Translations under genes and position numbers: made by a program
The notes under the pieces: generated by a model
Told to the model about the DNA's origin: nothing
Database searches by the model: none
Seen by the model: only the letters and a program-made list of their open reading frames with translations
Assembly (NCBI GenBank): GCA_963281155.1
Contig: CAUJLY010000002.1
Coordinates: forward strand, 930,001-994,000
From: Rhabditophanes sp. KR3021
Lineage: Eukaryota > Nematoda > Chromadorea > Rhabditida > Alloionematidae
Direction of reading: 5' to 3'
Length of the DNA: 64,000 bases
Shown here: positions 25,039 through 35,348 of the stretch, in pieces
How positions within the stretch are numbered: position 1 is the stretch's first letter
How the letters are laid out: the number at the start of each line of letters is the position of its first letter

Positions 25039-26383
25039 ATGTCAACTGAAGACGTACCGTCACTCGTATCTACGTCTCCTACCAGTATTAATAATGAAGG
25101 TTCATCGGCTTCGACTATGTCCGTACCTTCATCAAGCGTTACTCCTAATTATGGAGGATCATCTCCTAATGGAGAAGGTATGGTTGCCGTTTCAGGTCCA
25201 GATGTCCCAACTCCACCACTTTCAGAAGAGTAAGTTTTAAATGTGTTTTGTAATATGATGAGCACGGACCACTAAATTGTATTCAAACAAACTTTTTCTC
25301 CAATTATTAATCAGTATATATCCAATTAAAGTGGGGCGTCTCTTTTGATTAAATAAATAAATATCAAAATTCTTTTATATGTCTTTATGTGTCAGGTTAC
25401 ATATTTGAAATAAAGACATGATAAGATTATGATATTTTTGGATATTTATGTTATTGTTTTGATAGTTTTAGGCCAGAAAGTTTGTATGATATGGAATCTT
25501 TAGAATTAGAAATAGGTTTACCTGGTGTTGAAAAACTAGCGGCCGGTGGCAACAACACTGCTAGCGAACACCAACAATTTATAAAAAGACCTCTGAATGC
25601 TTATATGATTTTTACTAGAATTGAAAGGAAGAAAATTATGGCTCAAGATCCTAAAAAGAAGATGTTCGAAGTTAGTAGAGAGATGGGTGAAAGATGGAAG
25701 GCCTTAAATGAAGGGCAAAAGAAACCTTTCTTTGATCTGGCTAAAAAACATAAAGAATTACATCAGACTGTAAGTTACTTGATTTGCTTGTGGTGTTGAT
25801 TATTTAAATAAAATTATAGTATCTTAAGCAAAACCCCGAAATTGCTTACCATCCACAAAGGAAAAAGACTTCCAAACATGCCAACTCAAACGCCAAATCT
25901 CATTCAGCAGCCAAACAAGAATATCAAGTTCAGGCACAGGCGCAGACACAGCAACATATCCAACCCTCAACTCCTGACTATAACCAAATGCCAGCAAAGA
26001 CAATTTCACCAAATGCTCATTTAATGGTGTCCAATCAACAACAATCACAGCAGCAATATTCTCATCACATGAATTCTGCCTCAAATGTACAGTCAGGAGG
26101 AATGGGAAACCAACAAAATGGGAACGGAAATATGTATGCGGTGCAACAACCTGTTTGTTCATCAACAGGCTACTATATCCCAGGGCCTGCCTCGCACAAC
26201 GGCATGCAACTTCAGATGATGCAAAATCAAGGAAACGACATGAATGGCATGACTAACTACTGCTATACCTCATATTTGCCACCAGGTCAGGGTGTTGATT
26301 TGGGTCACAACAATAATGGCTTGAATCAAAATTACTATTTTGATCCCATCTACGGGGTCCCCAATCATAATGGATCAGGTTAA
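25039..26383 (+). CDS. Divergent SOX-type HMG-box transcription factor
   Basis: DNA-binding transcription factor, nuclear. Exons 25039-25229, 25472-25769 and 25820-26383 join in frame to 350 residues. The HMG box runs from about residue 95 to 175: KRPLNAYMIFTRIERKKIM, then MGERWKALNEGQKKPFFDLA and, after the second intron, YLKQNPEIAYHPQRKK. The tail YxxxxPxxxYxPxRK and the RP-NA-M pattern are SOX/TCF-like, but RPLNAYMIF replaces the SOX signature RPMNAFMVW, so the subgroup is not clear. The C-terminus is Gln/Asn/His/Met-rich, as in activation domains. Exon 2 has two usable acceptors, GATAG (exon from 25466) and TTTTAG (from 25472), both in frame and differing by two residues. Confidence 0.85.
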
Positions 26384-28478
26384 GATTTGAGGTGTGATAG
26401 TGTCTGTCTATTTTTGTTTGTTCCATTATCATCATCATCAAAACACACAACAAAACCAACCACCAAAACAACCTATGTAACAAATGACTCAATATATTCC
26501 TTATTGTAAAAATCTAAGCCCCATCTCCATACACTCTCTCTCTCCTTCATTATTAAATAGACACCAGAAAAGAAAAAGCAGAAGAAGCATGAAGAAGAAA
26601 AAAGATTGTTAATATTAATATTTATCTTCAATATATGCCTCAAAAAGGTCCCTGTCTGTGCCAGAACCAAAAAATTATGTATTTTATTATCTCCAAAAAT
26701 CGTGAAGAAACTACCTTTTAAATTAAAATAACTTTGCCATTTTTTAAACCAGATGAATCTCATGTCGAGTTTTTGTGATATCAAACGGAACTGTGTTTTT
26801 ATATATAATTAAAATGTCTTTATTTATATATCGCTCCTTCTTGAAAGGAAAGCTATTTTGTATGGATTAGTAGACATGTTGTAGAAGGAAAGCGTATGAT
26901 GATATAGCAGGTTGTTCAAGACAATACATTGCCTTTTGGTGGTCCGTAGTAAATGATTGAAAGAGTGTTGTGTGATGTTTGTGATATACTTAAGAATGAA
27001 CAAAAAAGTGCTAGGCATGTTCCAGTTTATAGATTTTATGTATACAATTAACTATTTTTGTCTTTTTATTAATTTAATTGTCTCTCTTTTGATTCCATCT
27101 CTAAAACCAATTATAATATATCCAAAAATCTCTCTTGCCAAATTCCTCCAAAGGCAACTTCTTTCTTCTTATAAATCTTAAAAAAATATACAAAACACCT
27201 ATTTTAAATCTCAACAAAGTGGATGCTTTTGCTAAATATTTATCTTTTTAAATATAAAAAATTTAGACACTAAACCTTGAGCCGGTAATAATAAATTTTC
27301 CCTTTTATGCCTTTCAAAAACGACAATTTAAATAACATTTTCAGGCCAACTTTTATTTTTATTGTATGGATATTAGGATGATGGTCATCATTCTCAACAA
27401 CCTCAAATATTTAACTACCTTTTTAATTTTATATTTTCTTTTGTCTTTGTAATAATAATATGATGATTTTTATTTCATTTTTGTATATTTTTCAAGTGAT
27501 TATAAATTAAAAATTCAAGTTGTTTTAAATATTCATAAATAATCAGGAAATAGAAAGGCAATCAAATATTATGAAAGATGATACTTTCAATTTATTTCAA
27601 CATTAATACATATGTATGCCTCTAATAATAATCATATTACACATCTTCTTCGTTTTTTGTAAAAGTGTGGAGGTGGCAAAATGAATTTAATGGATCTGGG
27701 CAACGATCAGGAAAATATTGTTAACAAAGTTATTAATAAAATATTTTGATAATTCTTTTTGTAATGATTCATTGGTTGAAAGGTAAACATATTGTGTTAG
27801 TATATATGAAATTAATGTAGGTGTAATTTTAATTTGTCAATTAAATTTCCAATCAAAGACCAAACAAATCACTTTAATTTAAACTTCAAACGACACTTTT
27901 CAATAATTTATTGCCATCAAATCGAGAAATGCGATTCTCTAAACAACATAATAACGGCATTTCCTATGGTTAACTTTAATGGATGATATTGACTTCAAGA
28001 AACAGCTGGCATATAAAAACTGATGGATGTATCTGCTCTCATAAAAATATCTAATCTATTTGATTTGTCTGTTGGCTTTAATTACTCCTGATAACAAAAA
28101 TAGAGGGTCTGAGTTAAAGTAAAAAAGAGTGGGAGATGTGGCACAAATAAGATATATTTTTGTTTGTGTGTGAATCATCTTAAAAAGCTTCTGGAATATT
28201 AAAACAAATAAAAAGAGGTACTCTGGATATAAACATTTATACACACACAAAACATACTAAATCAGCGAAAGAGGACGGATTTTAACGGGATTATATAAGC
28301 CATGGTTGGCAGAGGAGAGGGATATTAATATTCTTTATGTTGTGACAACAAGCTAATTTCAAGATCTAACTTTAATTTGTCTTGATTATAAATTACTTTT
28401 GCTAATCTTTTGCGATCCTTTTTATTAATTGTGCTTATACTTTTACGAACTCATTTTAGATTTACATTATACCTAAAT
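26384..28478. other. Intergenic, HMG-box gene 3' end to calponin
   Basis: First few hundred bases are probably 3' UTR of the HMG gene (CATCATCATCAAAACACACAAC-type tract from about 26425). The rest is AT-rich with no exon supported. ATTTTAG ends at 28460, 18 nt before the calponin ATG, a likely trans-splice or 5'-UTR acceptor. Confidence 0.5.
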
Positions 28479-29299
28479 ATGGCCAACAGAACAACAGCCG
28501 GAGGCATCGGATTCGCGGTTAGAGCTAAGCAAGAGGGAAAGTACGTTGAAAAGGAAGGAGAAATGCTCCTTAAATGGGTCAAAGAAAACTCAGGAGAAGC
28601 CATCAACACTTCTGGAGCCGCCGACAACTTCCACGCTCTCTTGAAAGACGGATCCTTGTTGTGTAAGACCGCGAACGCAATCATCCCAGGATCTATCAAG
28701 AAAATTCAAAAGCCAATTTCGAACTTCGCCTGCATGGAGAACATCAACGCTTTCGTTGAATTCGCCAAGAAAAATGGATGTCCTTCTGATTACACATTTC
28801 AGTCAGTGGACTTGCTAGAAAAAGGGACCTTTTCTCGGTCTGCGTTTGTATGATAAATCTGGGAAGAGCAGTAAGTTAATTAATAGCATGTCATTCGTAG
28901 CACCCCACTATCACACCTACTTTTTAGCTCGAAAAAAGCGGAAACACCAACACTCCCTTCAAACACGCCTAACTAAATAATTAAACATCTAGTAGCAGGT
29001 TAAAATTTTCCAATTCATACCAGCATCAATAATACAGATGATTTAATATTTTCCACCTACTTTAAATCTTTCTCTTCATACCAATAAATGTGTTTATTGA
29101 ATCAACCAACTAAAATTTATTTTTGTTGTCCTAAGATCACGTACACTCACACTCACACATAAACACCATCAAAATGATAGTTGATCTGAGCACGTAAAAA
29201 TTAATAAACACCAATTAATTTCAGTTTCAAGCTCAAGGCAGATCTTATCCGCAGAATGTTATTGCCACCAAACCGTGTTATTCTGCGCCAACCTTTTAA
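28479..29299 (+). CDS. Calponin/transgelin-type actin-binding protein, one-base break
   Basis: Actin-binding cytoskeletal protein with one calponin-homology domain, muscle-associated in nematodes. Start [18 protein letters not shown]. Exon 1 is 28479-28870 and exon 2 is 29225-29299. The CH domain has [33 protein letters not shown] and [16 protein letters not shown]. At VDLLEK the frame breaks: the expected continuation [16 protein letters not shown] lies in the next frame, ending exactly at the GTAAGT donor. Exon 1 is 392 nt, one short of a multiple of three. The A5 run at 28819-28823 is one base short. Exon 2 then reads [18 protein letters not shown] and stops. Expected product is 155 residues. 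No calponin repeat of canonical form is seen after the CH domain. Confidence 0.88.
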
Positions 29300-29926
29300 A
29301 AATAATAGGTGATATATTTGCAATAAAAAGATTTGTACCCAAAATACACTGATTTCCTTTTAGTATCCTTTTAAACAATAATATTTATTAAAAATCGGTA
29401 TATTTTTTGCCACAACGAACAACTGTATCAAAAACAGTCTTTATCAGCTGACGACTTGTGCAGTACCATGTCGCGCCTTTCTCCCTTTTAAATCGTTAAT
29501 AGCTTCACACAAATTGGTTTGTCCAAGGAGAGAGGAGACTGATTGTGCCAAGACCCCACCTCGTAGACAGGACCCTTTTTTTGTACTAGTAATCATATTT
29601 GATGTGTGTTGATTTGTTGTATCGTTTTTTGCGTATATTGCCTTCAAAGAGAGTGCGTAATAAGTTTGGTTTTGATATCTGTCGCTCTTTCCTCCAGACT
29701 ACTGAAAAATACATTATGCAACAAAAAAAGGCAATACATAATGTTTAGTATGATTTTATATCCTATGCACAGACAGATACACTTTTTTGTGATATATATT
29801 TAAATAAAAAGAAGGTGGGGGAAGTTCATTTGTGTATTGACAGTCCCAAACACTGTCTCTTACAAACTATTATTTAAGGGTGAAAATTTTAAGAAGACAC
29901 CTTCAGTATTATTAAAGTTACATCTT
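29300..29926. other. Intergenic spacer
   Basis: No exon supported. About 29440-29580 is less AT-rich, with an open minus-strand frame that has no recognisable family. Confidence 0.45.
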
Positions 29927-30342
29927 ATGTCTATTTGGATCATGTTTGAATATTTCAATGAATGGTATTTCTATGTAATGTTAGGCTTAATTATCGGTAC
30001 TGCTTTTTTGATTGGGATATACAAATTCGTAAGTTGGTTATTTCATTTGAATGATGCAACAATAAGTTATAGAAAAGTCATGTCAAGAGTGCCCTCGAAT
30101 TACCAAAAAAGATCTTTTCGAAGACTACTCCCGATGATCTCAATCCTATTAGAAAACAAATTGATCTTGAACTCAATTTCAACGGCATCAACTTCACGCC
30201 ATGCCAGGATAAACCACCCAAAATGACTCGTTCTCCAAGTCGTAAGCTTTCCAGCCTTGTTGCTTACGAACAAGAAATGCTTTTGTTAGAAAGCCAAATG
30301 CAAAAACCCAAACACTCTTATGCTGATCTTCAAGTCGTTTAA
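29927..30342 (+). CDS. Small single-pass membrane protein, unknown
   Basis: Not recognised. Exons 29927-30028 and 30073-30342 are separated by a 44-nt GTAAGT...TATAG intron and give 123 residues. Without the intron the frame runs into a basic, low-quality tail; removing it opens a frame of normal composition to 30340-30342. The N-terminus (WYFYVMLGLIIGTAFLIGIY, about residues 14-33) is one membrane span. The rest is hydrophilic (TTPDDLNPIRKQIDLELNF, SRKLSSLVAYEQEMLLLES). A second Met lies five codons in and could be the start. Confidence 0.6.
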
Positions 30343-31503
30343 ATGTTTGCTTGTAACTAATTTATATAGTTGAGTACTTTTATTTTTTTATTATTTGTAG
30401 ATTTTTGTTTTAACCATATAAACGTAATTTCTTTCCTTATCTAATCAGTTACTTTGCATGGACCAATGCAGACATAAATTGTCAAAAAAGAAGTCCCTTA
30501 TTTATTTATATCAAAAACATCAAAAGGAATCATATCTTTTTTTATTTACAAATACAGTCTGTACTTTGCACATAAATCCAAAAGTAAACTGATTACAAGT
30601 TTAGTTACACTGAATCTAAAAAAAGATTCCTTCCTTATTGTTTCTATTGTTAAAAAATATTCAATAGGGTATCTTGTAAATATATATTTAATCACTGTTG
30701 ATCCATTTATTTTGTTTATATCAAAAAAAAATATTTAAACGACATAATGAAAAATAAAATATAATAAAATGTCTTTTGTTGTTGCCGGGAAGCTTTAAAT
30801 GTCAAAATAATATTAGATAATGTTGACACTTTGTCTATGTAAACTTTTTGTTTGCCACCTTTGTTGATATGTTCACTCTCTTTTGTTTATTGATGAGATG
30901 TTATCATATGGCTTTTGAAGCATGAAGAGCACATGAATCTTTGCAATTTATTCGTATTTTGTACTAACATTTTTTAAATAGTACTGAATGATTTAGAGTT
31001 CTGGAAAAAGGGGTTATTGCACGTACAAGAAGGACATTGGATTCTTTGATCGTTAAATACATTTTGTACAAAAAATAATTAGAAATAAGTCTCGTACTGA
31101 ATTGATTATAAACAATTTTCCACAAAATATAAGCAACCAGATTAGGGAAAGAACGAAGAAACTCACCGAATTAACATTATTTAAAAAGAGTTAATCGGCT
31201 TAAAGTTACTTTATATTTGAGGAACTGAATTAAGGTACCCCAAATTAATTGAGCATTATTTGATGGTTAAATGTTTTAAAAGTTATTACTTCAAAGTATC
31301 ATAATGACAGCCTAATCATATGGTCACTTGTCTTAGATTTGAATAATTACTAATGAAATGCTCATGTCCCCTATCTCTTGGAGAGACGCTTAGAAAATTG
31401 TAGTTTTGTTTAAAATCTGAAGATACTACCTTGGAGAACTCATTGAACTTTATTCAGAGAGTATTGCAAGCAGGTATAATATCGAATATCGTCAACTTCT
31501 GCA
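30343..31503. other. Intergenic spacer upstream of the astacin
   Basis: AT-rich with no exon or RNA gene recognised. Confidence 0.5.
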
Positions 31504-32802
31504 ATGAATTGCTTTGTAATTTTATTTTGCCTTTTAGGATTTTCAATTTCTTCTGAGGGAGTAATACACACCTAAAAATGAAACTAATTATGCTGAGGTT
31601 AAAAAATCGCCAATGCAAAATCCTGATTTATTTGAAGGAGACATAGTTTTGACTCCGGATCAAGGAGAAGCTATAATTGAAACACTTAAGCAAGAACTAA
31701 AAAAATTGAATAGTGGTGTTGAGAAAATTACTGGCGATCTTGAGAGTGAGGATAAAACTGCGTCAAAAAGAGAAAAAAGATCATTAAAGATTGCACTACT
31801 CTTCGAATGGGATTTCCCTATCAAATATTATGTTTCTTCAGATCTAGCTCCTGTAACTAGAGCACTGATTGACAGTTCCCGTGCTGAAATAGAAGCTAAG
31901 ACTTGCATAAGATATTCAAAGCAATCTGTTCCAATATCCGGTACGCCCGGCATAAATGTGGTTTACAAAAATGGTTGTTTCTCACCCATCGGTAGAGTTA
32001 AATTTGATCAACCACAAGAATTAAGTATCGGAGAAGGTTGTCAAACAAGAGGAACTATCCAACACGAACAATCTAGACCTGATAGAGATGACTCACTTTT
32101 CATGTATTCTCAAAATATTATGCCAGGTATGGAAGGGCAATTTACTAAGTCTTCCATTGATGAGACCAAAGACTTCGGAGTTGGTTTTGACTTTGTAGTG
32201 TTATGTTGTATGACAGTTATAGCTTCAGTAAAAATGGCCAGAAAGTATTTGAGTCAATAGATGTTACTTATCGCGAAAGTCCGGGACAAAATGAACGACT
32301 TTCATTTTCTGACTACAAAATTGTGACCTATAATTATTGTAATTCAACTTGCCCTTACAAAATCTCTTGCTATAATGGAGGATATCAAAATCCCAATATA
32401 TGCACTCAATGTGTTTGTCCAAATGGATTTATAGGAGCTCTTTGTACCGATATCATAAACAACCACGTAGGTTGCGGGCATGCTGTCTTACAAGCAAATG
32501 TTTACCCGCAACCGTTAACAAGATCTGGAGACATTAATTGTTTCTATCTTATTCTTGCCCCCATCGGCTTCAGAATCAAAATTGTTGTTAATTCATATGT
32601 ATTACCATCTGCCTATCCATGCCCCATTGGAACTGGACTTGAAATCAGAGCCACTTTAAATATGGATAATTCAGGTAGTGCTTGGTGTGGTACAAGCACT
32701 TATGTCAGAGAAACCTATTCATTTACAAACCAGGTTTTGATTCACTTTCCAGGAACACATCCTTCACATTCTTTTTCATTAACTTATTTAGCATATACCT
32801 AA
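31504..32802 (+). pseudogene. Astacin metalloprotease (NAS type) lacking its zinc-binding helix, with two one-base breaks
   Basis: By family this is a secreted zinc endopeptidase. Order: signal peptide (MNCFVILFCLLGFSISSEG), propeptide, furin-like site KREKR, astacin domain, EGF-like segment (CYNGGYQNPNICTQCVCPNG), then a CUB-like domain from about 32473 to the end (LAYT). The active-site motif HExxHxxGxxHE is collapsed: GTIQHE runs directly into QSRPDRD at 32063-32068, so the first two zinc-ligand histidines and ten residues are gone, as if lost between two His-Glu codon pairs. The Met-turn reads SVMLYDSYSF. Frame breaks by one missing base occur near 31571 (before PKNETNY) and 32195 (DF-SVM). 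No intron is seen. With no zinc site it cannot be an active astacin. The frame breaks may be sequence errors, so a catalytically dead but expressed protein is possible. Confidence 0.8.
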
Positions 32803-33171
32803 TTGGTTTTATGCGCTTATGCAATACGAGATTATGACAAAAATATGTAATTCAAAATAGCCTTTTTAATTTATTAAGTGTATGGCAGTGTTTGATAATT
32901 TAATGCATGCATACCAATTCGTTTAGTTATTTTTTCAAAATTAGAGATATTTTTTATACTTCTATGTTTTTCAATGCTTTCTCCTTAGACTAATACAAAT
33001 TTTTATTCTTGTGAACCTTAAATTTCATAAAAGATGCATCCTTTGCATATATATAATAATCTATTTAAATTTATTAATTTAATAATATCAAATTTAAATT
33101 TAAAAATTGTTAGACAAAAGACACACGACATTTATTTAATTTCTTTATTGAAAAACAGAAAAGAGATATAA
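32803..33171. other. Convergent 3' spacer
   Basis: AT-rich spacer between the astacin and the small basic protein gene. Contains AAATTTAAATTT near 33090; no gene. Confidence 0.5.
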
Positions 33172-33522
33172 TTAGTTTTTATCAGACCATCTTGCGATGT
33201 AAGGGAAATCTTCTTCTTTGCATAAATAACCGACATAAATGGAAGAACTGCTTGGAACATATTCATCATTATTTTTTACTTTGACGATTAACGTTTTTAA
33301 TTCGTCTATATGTTTCTGAGTCGAACTTTCCAAGTTTTTAGTTGTGTTTTCAGTCTTTTGATTATCCTTGTAATTATTGGAGATTTGTGGAAATGAACCA
33401 GGCTTGTGAAATTGCTTTGTTTTTTTCAAGTTTTTCTTGCTTTTTTTATTCTTTTGAATTTGCTTATTGACAAGTTTAGGTTCGTCGACAGTTTTGTTAG
33501 ATTGTTTTGTTGGATAGGCCAT
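33172..33522 (-). CDS. Small basic hydrophilic protein, unknown
   Basis: Not recognised. Intronless frame of 116 residues starting MAYPTKQSNKTVDEPKLV. The first half is Lys/Asn/Gln-rich (KNKKSKKNLKKTKQ) and looks disordered; the end is SSIYVGYLCKEEDFPYIARW followed by SDKN. A TATATAAAG box on the minus strand (33578-33586) lies about 56 nt before the ATG, which supports a real, tightly regulated gene. It is divergent to the KH-protein gene and shares its promoter region. Confidence 0.5.
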   Translation of the reverse strand: MAYPTKQSNKTVDEPKLVNKQIQKNKKSKKNLKKTKQFHKPGSFPQISNNYKDNQKTENTTKNLESSTQKHIDELKTLIVKVKNNDEYVPSSSSIYVGYLCKEEDFPYIARWSDKN

Positions 33523-33908
33523 GTTTGAAACGATAATAAACTTTTTCGTTATTGTGACTAATACATAAAAAGTTGCTCTTTATATACTGATTATTTTCCC
33601 CGATGCTAATCCGTTATGAAATGCACATCAGTGAAGATGCTAACAGAGATCAAAAAAGTTGGAACATTAATTTAATATAATCTTAAAAAACAGACAATCC
33701 ACTATATCATAGATAATTTGTTTGATGCTAATCAAATATTGTCTCTTTGGAATGGCATAATTTCATCCGCATCATGACAAATGCACACTTCAATCTAATA
33801 ATTTAATCCATAGCAATTGGAAAATAGATTAAGATTGCTATATAAAGTGCCAAGCTGTTTATTATATCACAATTAGACTTTCTAACAATCGTTTAGTAAT
33901 AAGTCATC
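33523..33908. promoter_or_regulatory. Divergent promoter with two TATA boxes and three GATGCTAA motifs
   Basis: TATATAAAG occurs on the minus strand at 33578-33586 and on the plus strand at 33839-33847, each about 55-62 nt from the start codon of the gene it faces. Between them GATGCTAAT/C occurs three times on the plus strand (33602, 33635, 33724). The symmetry suggests one control region for both small genes. The motif resembles a POU-type ATGCTAAT site, but the binding factor is a guess. Confidence 0.5.
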
Positions 33909-34566
33909 ATGAATCAAATAACCAAAATCCAAGATTTTTTAATGTAAGTTAATTTTCAATAATGTCCAAAGGCTAATGCTTTTATAGGTTCATCAAAGAA
34001 CACAGCGACACATTTAAACTCTTGGTTCTCAAAGACAATTAACAAAATGGACTATTTTAATTCAGAATATAGAGGAGTTCAAAAAGTTGAGCGTAATATT
34101 TGCCTTGATTCACACTCTAAAAGCAACAATGTTACAGGGAGAATTGTTGGACCGCGTGGAACAACCATAAAGAACTTGAAATCGAAACGGGAACTAACAT
34201 TTCTATTCGAGGACAAGGTTTACCTATCAGAAATAAAGATTTTGTTGGACCTGGAGATAAACTTCACGCATACATAGTTTGCTACGATAACTATGAGGGC
34301 GCCCCTGACAAAATTGCCTATTGTGCATTCTTGATTAAAGAACTCACCAATTCTTCCAGAAGACATACAATTCATCATGGGAAAGCTGAACAATTAAAAC
34401 AATTGGCACTCTTAATGGAAACTACGTTGATCCTGAATACAGAAAATGGAAAAATGCTCCGTGTAGGCATCCTATGGAATTCGGATTCTCTTATAATGAA
34501 CTCTTTAAAAATTTGCCTAAACCAACATCTATTTACAACGATGCCGCTTATTCAATTTGGCTCTAA
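33909..34566 (+). CDS. STAR/SF1-type KH-domain RNA-binding protein, two one-base breaks
   Basis: RNA-binding protein related to SF1/branchpoint-binding and other STAR proteins. The KH core reads VTGRIVGPRGTTIKNL, then one frame on IETGTNISIRGQGLP, DFVGPGDKLHAYIVCYDN. The QUA2-like stretch is GKAEQLKQLALL, followed in a third frame by NGNYVDPEYRKWKNAPC and the end AAYSIWL. LALLNG equals the SF1/STAR LARLNG block across the break. One base is missing near 34178 and one near 34414. Two starts are possible: ATG 33909 followed by a 44-nt-class intron (exon 33909-33943, acceptor near 33987), whose frame soon stops, or ATG 34047 (MDYFNSEYRG). No zinc knuckle is present. A fast-evolving paralogue or young pseudogene are both possible. 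Confidence 0.65.
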
Positions 34567-35054
34567 GTTATTATTTTTCATTATTTATACTTATTTTGTA
34601 TTTCGTGGTAAAAATAATTTCACACATTATGTTTAATTCAATTATGTTTTAAAAACAATTGTAATTATATCAAATAACCATTTTTTAATACGACAAGTAA
34701 CAATTTTAATTGCAAAATACATCAACCGACAATCGAACTTTATTAACATATTTAAAATCTGCCATTTTTTGATATATCCAATGATGGTGTTACATCTATA
34801 TTTAGATATGTACTACAACTGTACTTAAAGAAAGTACATCCATCGAAGTAATAAAAGTTTGAGGTATTGTTAAATTTGATGTCTAAACAATTTCCTTATA
34901 GTTAATAAACCTGAAATTCCGTATCTTTGTCCGTAATATTTCTTTCGTGAGGTATTTAAATGTCTCCCATGCCCAGCAGAAAAGAGATATTGAAGATCTG
35001 TTTGAATAGTCTTAATAAATAAACAAAATTTGATTAATTACAAAATTTGTATGA
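34567..35054. other. Spacer between the KH gene and tRNA-Ile
   Basis: AT-rich, no gene. Probably 3' UTR of the KH gene then tRNA upstream sequence. Confidence 0.5.
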
Positions 35055-35128
35055 GCCGCCATAGCTCAGTCGGTTAGAGCGTGGGTCTAATAAGCCCAAG
35101 GTCGCAGGTTCGACCCCTGCTGGCGGCA
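35055..35128 (+). tRNA. tRNA-Ile(AAT)
   Basis: 74 nt. Acceptor stem GCCGCCA pairs with TGGCGGC, discriminator A. A box TAGCTCAGTCGG and B box GGTTCGACCCC are intact. The anticodon arm TGGGT-CTAATAA-GCCCA gives anticodon AAT. A T6 run at 35133-35138 is the Pol III terminator. No intron. Confidence 0.95.
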
Positions 35129-35348
35129 TTAATTTTTTCATTTCTAAATTGCAAGAGCAACTCTTTCATTGTTTGCTCTCTTTAAAATACTGAGTACATA
35201 AAGTTTGTTAACTGCCTAATGGTTCCGATGACTCATACAAATAATCTTTCCCCAATTTTATCAACTTGAACTTTGATCATCTAATATTCTAAGTAAGAAA
35301 CATTTTTTAACACGATTGATTTTATTCTCTTGTCTTCTAAGATCAAAA

